From: Spirochaetaceae bacterium
GTDB lineage: Bacteria > Spirochaetota > Spirochaetia > DSM-27196 > SKKC01
Length of the DNA: 64,000 bases
Assembly (NCBI GenBank): GCA_007128315.1
Contig: SKXQ01000017.1
Span: 108,432 to 172,431, forward strand
Direction of reading: 5' to 3'
Positions 56,594 to 64,000 of the stretch are shown here, piece by piece (the first letter of the stretch is position 1; every line of letters starts with the position of its first letter). The notes beneath the pieces were generated by a model. The model was not told the origin of the DNA, did not search any database, and saw nothing but the letters and a program-made list of their open reading frames with translations. The translations under genes were made by a program, and so were the position numbers.

Positions 56594-57421
56594 ATGGCAC
56601 GAAAACGTTCGCGGTCCGGTCTTGGGGTGCTCTTCTGGATCGCATTTATACTTTTAGTCCTCGTTGTTTTTCTCATTAACAGGCCACGAATCGAGTCGGT
56701 TCTCGAATCGACACAACTCATTGAAGTCATACAGAGAAGATTCACGGACGATGCTGATGACACAGCCGAAGACCCGGTTGTTACGCGCCCGGAAATCGAA
56801 CCAACAGCACCTCTCGAGACAGTCCCTGTTCTTCCCGACGTCGAGGTACCGGATGCCCGCCCGGATGTTGATACTGACATTCTCCCCGAACCGGGTCCGG
56901 AACCCGAGACCGAGGAAACGGTTACACCGGAGCCCCGGCCTGACGTTGAGTCACGTCCGGCGCCCCCTCCGGAAGAGGACGCGGAACCAGCGCGAGTTCG
57001 CCGGGGGCCCGTGTATTACATCCGCGTCACCGACGACGGTCGGATACATCCGGAGGGAGTCGAACGATCCGTACAGTACGAAAGCGCGCCGTTAACACGA
57101 ACCATAGAGGTCCTGCTCTCAGGACCGAGCTCAACCGAGCTCTCCCGCGGGTTGCTGAATCTGATTCCGGATGGCAGCCAGCTGCTCTCCGCGAGTGTGC
57201 GAAACGGCGTCGCGTATCTGAGTTTCAACGAAGCATTTCGCTTCAATCCCATGGGTGTCGAGGGTTACCATGCCCAGCTTAAACAGATCATCTACTCGGC
57301 GACTGAGTTTCCTTCAATAGACCGGGTACAGTTCCTTATCGAAGGACAGAATGTCGAGTGGCTTGGCGGAGAAGGTGTCAACATTGGAACACCGCTTGGT
57401 CGCAATTCATTTTCGAATTGA
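56594..57421 (+). CDS. GerMN-domain membrane protein
   Basis: 275 residues. One N-terminal transmembrane helix (VLFWIAFILLVLVVFLI), a Pro/Glu/Asp-rich stalk (about 50-140), then a GerMN domain (about 165-262: IEVLLSGPSSTELSRGLLNL, IPDGSQLL, VAYLSFNEAFRF). The domain is known from Bacillus GerM and other cell-wall proteins. Here it is exposed to the periplasm in a non-spore-former; role unknown. The stop overlaps tlyA on the opposite strand by 15 bases. Confidence 0.78.
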   Translation: MARKRSRSGLGVLFWIAFILLVLVVFLINRPRIESVLESTQLIEVIQRRFTDDADDTAEDPVVTRPEIEPTAPLETVPVLPDVEVPDARPDVDTDILPEPGPEPETEETVTPEPRPDVESRPAPPPEEDAEPARVRRGPVYYIRVTDDGRIHPEGVERSVQYESAPLTRTIEVLLSGPSSTELSRGLLNLIPDGSQLLSASVRNGVAYLSFNEAFRFNPMGVEGYHAQLKQIIYSATEFPSIDRVQFLIEGQNVEWLGGEGVNIGTPLGRNSFSN

Positions 57422-58153
57422 GGTCGTCGTTCCCAGCCGGAGGTCTAGAAAAAATTCCTGGTTACCCTTCCGACCGCGCAAAACGGACGGCATTTTTCCG
57501 TCGCAGCGAAAGCCCTCAATGGTCAGGTCGCTGATCAGGTCCTCAATGAGTTCTTTCCCTGCGCTGTCACTGACGACACCGTCGAATCCCGCTCCGGTTG
57601 CACCCTCAAACTGGGGCTTGGCAAGCGCGATCAGGCGGCCCGTGCGCGTGAGCCGTGCGATGTGCGCAGCGACCTGTCTGAGGCTTCGAAAACTGAGATC
57701 GCACACCGCAAAATCCGGCCGGAGCTGGAGATCGTCCGACCCGATAGCCAGGACGTTCGTTTCCTCCATGACGAAAACCCGACTGTCGATACGTAACCGC
57801 CAGGCCAACTGATTTCTCCCGACGTCAACCGCGTATACCGAGCGTGCTCCGCTGTCGAGCAGCCGTTGCGTAAAACCGCCGGTCGAGCTTCCTGCGTCGA
57901 GTACGATCTGGTCGTAACATTCAACCACGAAGGTCTCGAGCGCAGCCTGTAACTTGTCGTACCCGCGACCCACAGGTCGTTCCGGAAGCCAGTCTATGCG
58001 GGCGTTTAGCGAAACCCGTACCTTCGGGTCACGTACTGTTTCGTCATTGACCTTGATATCGCCGCAGACTATCGCGGCCATAAGCCGTTCACGCGGCGTG
58101 TCGGGGTGCAGCGTGCACAGGAGATCGAGCAGGACGATCGATTTCGTCGACAT
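57407..58153 (-). CDS. tlyA: TlyA-family rRNA methyltransferase
   Basis: 248 residues. N-terminal S4-like RNA-binding part (about 1-60), then a Rossmann methyltransferase: VLDAGSSTGGFTQRLL (SAM site), DVGRNQLAWRLR and FAVCDLSFRSL. KPQFE follows. Family members 2'-O-methylate rRNA in mycobacteria. The hemolysin name is historical. Starts 8 bases after ymdB. Confidence 0.9.
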   Translation of the reverse strand: MSTKSIVLLDLLCTLHPDTPRERLMAAIVCGDIKVNDETVRDPKVRVSLNARIDWLPERPVGRGYDKLQAALETFVVECYDQIVLDAGSSTGGFTQRLLDSGARSVYAVDVGRNQLAWRLRIDSRVFVMEETNVLAIGSDDLQLRPDFAVCDLSFRSLRQVAAHIARLTRTGRLIALAKPQFEGATGAGFDGVVSDSAGKELIEDLISDLTIEGFRCDGKMPSVLRGRKGNQEFFLDLRLGTTTSIRK

Positions 58154-58161
58154 CTGTTCCC

Positions 58162-58959
58162 TCAGATTGCGGATCGTTCCCGGAGGCTTACGATGGAGCT
58201 CGCAAGCCCGGTCTCCGGCTGTATGCTGATAAGCACGCCGTGAACGCAGCCCGGAGCGTCGTGTACTTCGTTTTTCAACGGGAGTTGGGTCAACGAACGT
58301 CGTATACTCGTCTCGGCCTGAAATCCGATCACGCTGCCCTCGGGGCCAGTCATGCCGAGATCGGTTATATACGCGGTCCCGTTCGGCAGAATACGCGCAT
58401 CGGCAGTCTGCACGTGGGTATGGGTTCCGACGATTGCCGCCAGAGACCCGTCCAGATACATTGCGAGCGACTCTTTCTCTTCCGCTGCTTCGGCGTGAAA
58501 GTCGCAGAGGACAATATCCGCCTCGGCTTTTAGACCGCGAAGGAGTTCACGACTCTTTCGAAAGGGGCAATCGATATTACTGAGCCGTACTCGACCCTGT
58601 AACTGCATGACCGCGATCCTGCTGCCCTTGACCTGGCGTATGGTGTAGCCCCTGCCAGGTGGTGAGCCCGGATAGTTTGCAGGCCGTATGATTGTCTCCT
58701 CGTTTCCAAGAAGCTCGCGGATCTGTTTGTGCTGCCAGACATGATTACCGGTCGTGATAACGTCCACGCCTGCGGCAAACATTGTCTGCGCGTTCTCGGG
58801 ACTGAGTCCGAACCCGTCGTCGGCGTTCTCACCGTTCATTACGACGAGATCGGCCCGGTACTTTTTGATGAGCTTCGGTACAAGCAGGGTAACAGCGCGA
58901 AGGCCCGACTGCCCTACAACGTCTCCCAGCATGAGAACCTGTAACGTAGTCTGAGCCAT
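58162..58959 (-). CDS. ymdB: YmdB-like metallophosphoesterase
   Basis: 265 residues. Metal ligands are in MLGDVVGQSG, NGENADDGFG, TTGNHVWQ and VGTHTHVQTADARILP; family phosphodiesterase acting on 2',3'-cyclic nucleotides. It follows rny by 49 bases, the classic rny-ymdB pairing. Confidence 0.94.
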   Translation of the reverse strand: MAQTTLQVLMLGDVVGQSGLRAVTLLVPKLIKKYRADLVVMNGENADDGFGLSPENAQTMFAAGVDVITTGNHVWQHKQIRELLGNEETIIRPANYPGSPPGRGYTIRQVKGSRIAVMQLQGRVRLSNIDCPFRKSRELLRGLKAEADIVLCDFHAEAAEEKESLAMYLDGSLAAIVGTHTHVQTADARILPNGTAYITDLGMTGPEGSVIGFQAETSIRRSLTQLPLKNEVHDAPGCVHGVLISIQPETGLASSIVSLRERSAI

Positions 58960-59008
58960 TCACCGCCGCCTTACGTAGCTGTCTCGCGTCACCGCAGAGT
59001 ACACGGCG

Positions 59009-60532
59009 TTACCGTGCATACTCCACGATGCGGGTTTCGCGAATCATCGTGACCTTGATCCGGCCCGGATACCGCAACTCTGCTTCGATCTGTCGCGCGA
59101 TATTCTTCGCAATTTCTTTTGCCTCCGAATCGCTTACCTGTTCATGGTTAACCATAATCCGGAGTTCGCGACCGGCCTGAATCGCGTATGCCTTCTCGAC
59201 GCCGGAGAACTGTTCAGCGATGCGTTCCAGATTTTCGAGGCGTTTTATGTAATTATCGAGCGTTTCCCGACGGGCACCCGGTCGACTGGCACTGAGTGCG
59301 TCAGCGACCTGAACGAGAACACTCTCAGGACAGCTGTGCGGTACATCACCGTGGTGAGCAGCGATACAGTTGATTACTTTCTCGTCTTCACCAAGGCGTT
59401 TCGCGAGCTCAACACCGAGTTCCACGTGATTCGTGTCGCCCTGGCTTTCTATGCCCTTGCCGATATCGTGGAGGAGTCCTCCGCGTTTCGCAATCTCACG
59501 ATCCGCACCGACTTCCGCAGCGAGCATGCTCGCAAAGGTAGCGACTTCCCGGGTATGGGCAAGCACATTCTGTCCATAGCTGGTCCGATAGAGAAGGCGA
59601 CCGAGTCCACGAATCCCTTCGGGCTTCATGTTATGCACGCCGAGATCAAAACAGGCTTTTTCGCCCTCTTCGTAGATGGACTGACTGAGTTCCTGCGTAA
59701 CCTTGTGTACAACTTCCTCGATGCGCGACGGGTGTATACGCCCGTCGGACACGAGGCGCTCGAGGCTCTTCTTCGCAATTTCCTTGCGAACCGGATCGAA
59801 ACAGCTTACGACAACCGCTTCAGGAGTATCGTCTATGATGATATCGACGCCGGTGAGCGTTTCGAGAGTGCGTATGTTCCGGCCTTCGCGACCGATAATC
59901 CGACCCTTCATTTCGTCGTTCGGAAGGCTTACCGAAGCGACCGTAACCTCGGCGTTCACGTCCGAAGCCATACGCTGTATGGTCGAGACCAGTATGTCCC
60001 GGGCCGCCTTGTCTGCCGTTACTTTCGCGTCTTCCTCGACGCGTGAAATGACCGACTGCGCCTCGCGCTTTGCGTCATCCTCCATAGACTGGATTATGAG
60101 CCGCTTGGCTTCGTCCATCGAAAGCCCTGATACCCGTTCGAGTTCAATGCGCCAGTGATCTTCCTGCGTGGCAAGATCCGTTTCTCGTTCCTGTAACTTC
60201 TTCTCGCGGTCAGTGAAAGATTGAGCCTGACGTTCTACCGCTTCGGCTTTCTGATCCAGGTTTTCTTCTTTCTGCACAAGACGCTTTTCCACGCGCTGCA
60301 ACTCATTTCGTCGTTCCCTGAGTTCTTTTTCCTGTGCGTTCCGTTCCCGGATAAGTTCATCTTTCGTTTCTAACAGGAGCTCTTTCTTAAGAGCATCCGC
60401 TTCTTTTACGGCGTCTTTTTTCAGGCGTTCGGCTCTCTGCTCCGATGCCGACAGCTGCGATTTCGCATACAGCCAGCGTACCGCCCAGCCTAAAATCAAG
60501 CCTGCGAGAAGAAGGACGATCGGTAATACCAT
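59009..60532 (-). CDS. rny: Ribonuclease Y
   Basis: 507 residues. N-terminal membrane helix (VLPIVLLLAGLILGWAVRWL), a long coiled coil (about 30-175), KH domain (about 195-260, GRIIGREGRNIRTLE) and HD domain with LLHDIGKG. Membrane-bound endonuclease starting mRNA decay. The ATG at 60532 has a strong GGAGG. Confidence 0.97.
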   Translation of the reverse strand: MVLPIVLLLAGLILGWAVRWLYAKSQLSASEQRAERLKKDAVKEADALKKELLLETKDELIRERNAQEKELRERRNELQRVEKRLVQKEENLDQKAEAVERQAQSFTDREKKLQERETDLATQEDHWRIELERVSGLSMDEAKRLIIQSMEDDAKREAQSVISRVEEDAKVTADKAARDILVSTIQRMASDVNAEVTVASVSLPNDEMKGRIIGREGRNIRTLETLTGVDIIIDDTPEAVVVSCFDPVRKEIAKKSLERLVSDGRIHPSRIEEVVHKVTQELSQSIYEEGEKACFDLGVHNMKPEGIRGLGRLLYRTSYGQNVLAHTREVATFASMLAAEVGADREIAKRGGLLHDIGKGIESQGDTNHVELGVELAKRLGEDEKVINCIAAHHGDVPHSCPESVLVQVADALSASRPGARRETLDNYIKRLENLERIAEQFSGVEKAYAIQAGRELRIMVNHEQVSDSEAKEIAKNIARQIEAELRYPGRIKVTMIRETRIVEYAR

Positions 60533-60561
60533 CGATGCCCTCCTTTCCTTTAATAGCGATC

Positions 60562-60591
60562 AGGGTACGTGCTTTGTCAAGGCTCTGTCAA
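60562..60591 (-). promoter_or_regulatory. Promoter of rny
   Basis: Minus-strand TTGACA (60586-60591), 18-base spacer, TACCCT (60562-60567). A second TTGACA at 60575-60580 could serve another start with a weak -10. Confidence 0.5.
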
Positions 60592-60613
60592 GGAGACGAT
60601 ATTTCCAACGGTG

Positions 60614-60643
60614 TTGTGAACGGATCGACAGATCGACTATGCT
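60614..60643 (+). promoter_or_regulatory. Candidate promoter of the DUF2007-like gene
   Basis: TTGTGA (60614-60619), 18-base spacer, TATGCT (60638-60643). The ATG follows after 10 bases and no ribosome site is seen. Confidence 0.35.
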
Positions 60644-60653
60644 GTTATTCCCT

Positions 60654-60899
60654 ATGGCTGATTACACACACATAGTTGATCTCGATAACGAGATACAGGC
60701 ACAGCGTCTGTCGGGCGTTCTCGACGAGCGGGAAATACCCCACCGTGTCGTAACGCGTTACGACACGGTATACGCGGGGATATTCCAGACGCAGCACGGA
60801 TGGGGATATCTTGAAGCACCTCATGAGTACACGGATGAGATCCGGGAGCTTCTTGTCGATCTTACGGCTGATGCAGACGACTCACACAACGACGTTTAA
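60654..60899 (+). CDS. Small DUF2007-like protein
   Basis: 81 residues from the ATG at 60654; an ATG at 60639 is possible. [25 protein letters not shown] and a following strand-rich part ([17 protein letters not shown]) resemble the short DUF2007/signal-transducing domain with ACT-like folding. Divergent from rny; the stop shares TTAA with kbl on the opposite strand. Function unknown. Confidence 0.6.
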   Translation: MADYTHIVDLDNEIQAQRLSGVLDEREIPHRVVTRYDTVYAGIFQTQHGWGYLEAPHEYTDEIRELLVDLTADADDSHNDV

Positions 60900-62086
60900 G
60901 GTTCACGAGACAACTCGTCTCTGACATCCCGGAACGCGTCGATGGCCCGCTGAACGTCTTCCCCGGAATGCGCCGCCGAGAGCTGGACCCGTATGCGGGC
61001 GGTGTCTCTGGGAACAACCGGGTACGAGAAACCAATGACATAGATTCCCCGTTCAAGCATTTTAGATGCCATCGTGTTCGCGAGCGCAGCGTCTCCAAGC
61101 ATGATCGGAACGATCGGATGTTCTCCCTTCGCAATCTCGAAGCCGGCATCTTCCATTCCGCGGCGAAAATGTGCCGTGTTTCCGAAGAGCCTGTCTCGAA
61201 GCGTGCTGTCGGATTCGATCAGATCGATAGCGGCAATTGATGCGGCAACGATGCCGGGAGCAACCGTGTTCGAGAACAGATACGGGCGTGATCGCTGCCG
61301 CAGAAGCTCCACAACCTCTTTTTTCCCCGACGTATACCCGCCGCTTGCGCCACCGAGTGCTTTTCCCAGCGTCCCGGTAATGATATCGACCCGATCGATG
61401 ACCTTGCGATAGGAGTGCGTACCTTTGCCGCCGTCCCCGAGGAATCCCACGGCATGACAGTCGTCAAACATGACAAGGGCGTTATAGCGTTCCGCAAGGG
61501 TACATATCTCGTCAAGCTTCGCGATCGTCCCGTCCATGCTGAAGACACCATCGGTCGCGATCAGTCGACGGCGTGCTCCGCGGGATTCCTTAAGGGTACG
61601 CTCAAGATCGTTCATGTCGTTGTTCGCGTACCGGTACCGTTTGGCCTTGCACAGTCGAATCCCGTCTATGATGCTGGCGTGATTCAAGGCGTCGCTGATA
61701 ACAGCGTCTTCAGGTCCAAGAAGTGGCTCGAAAAGCCCCCCATTCGCGTCAAAACAGCTCGCGTACAGGATCGTATCTTCAGTGCCGAGAAAGGCCGACA
61801 GTCGTCCTTCGAGTGCTTTATGAATTTCCTGTGTACCACAAATGAATCTGACCGACGCAAGACCGAAACCCCAGGCATCGAGGGATGCATGTGCCGCTTC
61901 CACCAGCTTCGGATGATCGGCAAGTCCGAGGTAGTTATTTGCACAGAAGTTAAGGGTATCCCCCGCGCCTGATGTTTTGATATGAGAAGACTGAGGAGTC
62001 GTGATGATACGCTCTTCTTTAAACAAACCACTGTCACGAATACTTTGCAACTCGGCCGAGAGTGAACTTTTCAGATCTCCGTACAT
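60896..62086 (-). CDS. kbl: 2-amino-3-ketobutyrate CoA ligase (glycine C-acetyltransferase)
   Basis: 396 residues, PLP aminotransferase-fold family (alpha-oxoamine synthase). The PLP lysine lies in [12 protein letters not shown] and the opening [14 protein letters not shown] is typical. With Tdh it splits threonine to glycine and acetyl-CoA. It follows tdh by 22 bases. Serine palmitoyltransferase-like relatives exist, but pairing with tdh settles the call. Confidence 0.96.
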   Translation of the reverse strand: MYGDLKSSLSAELQSIRDSGLFKEERIITTPQSSHIKTSGAGDTLNFCANNYLGLADHPKLVEAAHASLDAWGFGLASVRFICGTQEIHKALEGRLSAFLGTEDTILYASCFDANGGLFEPLLGPEDAVISDALNHASIIDGIRLCKAKRYRYANNDMNDLERTLKESRGARRRLIATDGVFSMDGTIAKLDEICTLAERYNALVMFDDCHAVGFLGDGGKGTHSYRKVIDRVDIITGTLGKALGGASGGYTSGKKEVVELLRQRSRPYLFSNTVAPGIVAASIAAIDLIESDSTLRDRLFGNTAHFRRGMEDAGFEIAKGEHPIVPIMLGDAALANTMASKMLERGIYVIGFSYPVVPRDTARIRVQLSAAHSGEDVQRAIDAFRDVRDELSREP

Positions 62087-62108
62087 GCGTATATACCTCT
62101 TCTCCGGG

Positions 62109-63152
62109 TCAAATGCTTTCCCAGTTCAGGACAACTTTCCCGCTCTGACCGCTTTTCATGGTTTCAAATGCCTCGTGATAATCACTGTAATCGAACTGAT
62201 GAGTAATTACCGGTGCAATATCAAGTCCGCTCTGTATCATCGTCGTCATTTTGTACCACGTCTCATACATCTCTCTCCCGTATATGCCCTTGATGTGGAG
62301 GCCGTTAAACACGATCGTGTTCCAGTCTATGGCGATATCCTGACCCATAATGCCGAGCATCGCGATCTTTCCGCCATGACACATGTTCGCGATCATGTCC
62401 TTGAAAGCCGAATCATTGCCGGACATCTCGAGACCGACGTCGAAACCTTCACTCATTCCGAGTTCACGCTGGACGTCAGGCAGAGACTTTTCGCGTGGAT
62501 CAACTGCCATAGTAACGCCCATGCTTCGAGCAAGCCTGAGCCGGTAGGGGTTCACATCGGTTATGACAATATGACGTGCTCCCGCGTGCCGTGCGACGGC
62601 TGCCGCCATGATACCGATGGGACCCGCTCCAGTAATCAGAACATCTTCACCGAGGACATCAAAACTCAGTGCGGTGTGCACCGCATTTCCAAGCGGGTCA
62701 AAACAGCTCAGAACTTCTTTCGGAATCGTCGTGTCCGCATACCATACGTTACTCATGGGAATGCAGAGGAACTCGGCGAACGCACCGGGCCGGTTGACGC
62801 CGACGCCAAGCGTGTGCGGGCACAGGTGTCGGCGCCCGGCAAGACAGTTTCGGCACCGGCCACAGACAATGTGTCCTTCACCGCTGACAAGGTCTCCCGG
62901 CCGAAAGTCGTGGACGTTGTCACCAACAGACTCGACGATGCCAACGTACTCGTGCCCGACGTGCATTGGAACCGGTATGGTCTGCTGAGCCCATCGATCC
63001 CAGTTGTAAATATGTATGTCGGTGCCGCAGATGGACGTACGCTGTATGCGTATAAGCACGTCGTTGATTCCCGGCTCCGGGACGGGTACCTCGTCAAGCC
63101 ATAGCCCAGGTTCCGCCTTTTTCTTCACCAGCGCTTTCATGCGTTGCGCCAT
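62109..63152 (-). CDS. tdh: L-threonine 3-dehydrogenase
   Basis: 347 residues, zinc-dependent medium-chain dehydrogenase. Catalytic-zinc Cys in [13 protein letters not shown], His in MHVGHEYVG; structural zinc Cys in [15 protein letters not shown]; Rossmann GAGPIG. NAD+ oxidises threonine to 2-amino-3-ketobutyrate, the substrate of Kbl. Start at 63152 has AAGGAG. Confidence 0.96.
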   Translation of the reverse strand: MAQRMKALVKKKAEPGLWLDEVPVPEPGINDVLIRIQRTSICGTDIHIYNWDRWAQQTIPVPMHVGHEYVGIVESVGDNVHDFRPGDLVSGEGHIVCGRCRNCLAGRRHLCPHTLGVGVNRPGAFAEFLCIPMSNVWYADTTIPKEVLSCFDPLGNAVHTALSFDVLGEDVLITGAGPIGIMAAAVARHAGARHIVITDVNPYRLRLARSMGVTMAVDPREKSLPDVQRELGMSEGFDVGLEMSGNDSAFKDMIANMCHGGKIAMLGIMGQDIAIDWNTIVFNGLHIKGIYGREMYETWYKMTTMIQSGLDIAPVITHQFDYSDYHEAFETMKSGQSGKVVLNWESI

Positions 63153-63172
63153 AGAATCGTCTCCTTACGCTG

Positions 63173-63802
63173 TTATAACAGCACGACTGGTATCCGGTAG
63201 AACAGGAAAAACCAGTTTGTTCCTACGAGTGCGAAGAGAAACAGCCATCCCCGAACTGTTGTTTGAGACCCTTCAATATAGGCCGGTTCCACGGTTTCAC
63301 CGGGAATGAACAGATCCCAGAGAATCTCATCGAGGCTCTCGATAATGGCTTTCACCCGTATTTTCTTTTTACCCTCGAATACGCGTTCGAAATAATAGAA
63401 CACCTGCCCGAGCAGCCCTCCCAGTTTTCCCGGCAGTTTCAGGTCCGGTCGTATCGAAAACAGCGAGAGAAACACCAGACCGACGATGGTCACACCCCTG
63501 AACAGCCCACCACGCAGCGCACCACGGGTCATCGTGTACGGGCCGATGCTGAGAAGAACCTCGCCGAATGGATTAAGCGTGTGGAAAAATGTGATCGAGG
63601 TGACCATGATAAAAAAATAGTTCCATTTGATGCGTTTACCGTTAACGGTGGCAAGCCACGCGAACAGGAGCACCTGTGCTATGCGGACGAGCAGATTCTG
63701 CTGGAACAGATACGCTGGCAGGATGAGCGTCGCTCCTGCGAACAGGTGAACCGCCCCGATGTTTCGGGAGAGAAAACTGTCAGCCTTGCGAATCTTTGCC
63801 AT
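63173..63802 (-). CDS. Membrane protein resembling EcfT/CbiQ
   Basis: 209 residues from the ATG at 63802. About five hydrophobic segments (LFAGATLILPAYLF, IAQVLLFAWLATV, FFIMVTSITFFHTL, VTIVGLVFLSLFSI and a C-terminal FLFALVGTNWFFLF). The central ALRGGLFRGV region and a charged cytoplasmic tail resemble EcfT-type transmembrane proteins. The Ala-Arg-Gly coupling motifs are not clearly visible. It overlaps the Gx-transporter gene, so the two form a pair; transported compound unknown. Confidence 0.55.
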   Translation of the reverse strand: MAKIRKADSFLSRNIGAVHLFAGATLILPAYLFQQNLLVRIAQVLLFAWLATVNGKRIKWNYFFIMVTSITFFHTLNPFGEVLLSIGPYTMTRGALRGGLFRGVTIVGLVFLSLFSIRPDLKLPGKLGGLLGQVFYYFERVFEGKKKIRVKAIIESLDEILWDLFIPGETVEPAYIEGSQTTVRGWLFLFALVGTNWFFLFYRIPVVLL

Positions 63803-64000
63803 AGTGTTGTCGCATCGTGTCGAGCCAACGACTCTGTGTGCGGAATTTTTCGGCAAACAGCCCGACGAAGAGGCCGCTGCCTGTCCCGAGAGTCATGAAT
63901 ATTGGTGCGATCACCCAGGCGGTAAGACCGAAGATGAAGTTGACACTCAAAAATATCTGGACGATGTTGCTCGCAATGGCACCAAACAGACTGATTCCTA
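63780..64000 (-). CDS. Gx-transporter / heptaprenyl synthase component I-like, C-terminus
   Basis: C-terminal 73 residues of a membrane protein whose start lies beyond the window. GISLFGAIASNIVQIFLSV and TAWVIAPIFMTLGTGSGLF match the conserved end of the Gx transporter family (Hpre_diP_synt_I), small integral membrane proteins related to ECF substrate-binding components. Stop at 63780-63782; it overlaps the next gene by 23 bases. A link to isoprenoid precursors is only a family-name tradition. Confidence 0.75.
   Translation of the reverse strand, partial: GISLFGAIASNIVQIFLSVNFIFGLTAWVIAPIFMTLGTGSGLFVGLFAEKFRTQSRWLDTMRQHYGKDSQG

Overview
The window looks like the chromosome of a free-living spirochaete, probably in the Spirochaetaceae. 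The evidence is gene content and order recalled from Treponema and Borrelia, not a database search: a cheA-cheW/cheR-cheX-cheY operon, a V-type ATPase operon next to mutS2 and murI, and a gap/pgk cluster joined to TPR, CBS-domain and YbeY genes. The DNA is moderately GC-rich and densely packed, with many 4-base start/stop overlaps. No transposase, integrase, CRISPR array, prophage or rRNA operon is visible. The branched-chain amino acid operon and a carotenoid-type phytoene synthase fit a free-living rather than an obligately parasitic life.

Layout: (1) 1-12.9 kb, minus strand: pgk (cut by the window edge), gap with its own promoter, a TPR protein, tlyC-like, ybeY, phoH, an LptD-like outer-membrane protein, uvrA and a small TPR lipoprotein-like or secreted protein. 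(2) 13.0-20.5 kb, minus: V-ATPase E, DUF2764-like, A, B, D, I, K. (3) 20.5-24.0 kb, minus: mutS2, murI and a zinc-ribbon protein. (4) 24.0-25.2 kb, plus: a pentapeptide-repeat protein and a metallo-beta-lactamase-fold protein that has lost most of its metal ligands. (5) 25.1-29.4 kb, minus: rluD, a small membrane protein, yggS, a polyprenyl diphosphate synthase, crtB and what looks like a decayed crtI tail. (6) 29.8-38.3 kb, plus: ilvB-ilvN-leuC-leuD-ilvD, a nitrilase-family amidohydrolase with a GNAT protein, and a TPR protein. (7) 38.3-43.2 kb, minus: tRNA-Val(GAC) and the chemotaxis operon. (8) 43.3-45.3 kb, plus: two predicted envelope beta-barrel proteins. (9) 45.3-56.5 kb, minus: a long run ptsI-der-merR-like-giant TPR-beta-barrel-exbB-exbD-tonB. 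(10) 56.6-64 kb: a GerMN-domain protein, tlyA, ymdB, rny, a small DUF2007-like protein, kbl, tdh, and an EcfT-like and Gx-transporter pair cut by the window end.

How the genes work together: the chemotaxis operon supplies kinase, coupling protein, phosphatase and response regulator. The ATPase operon encodes a compact bacterial V/A-type complex whose c-subunit keeps the residues of a Na+ site. The Ton-like operon combines inner-membrane motor, TonB, a barrel with no recognisable plug and a 969-residue periplasmic TPR protein, and is my best candidate for an undescribed envelope system. A MerR regulator whose C-terminus resembles the UDP-sugar pyrophosphorylase fold lies just upstream in the same run.
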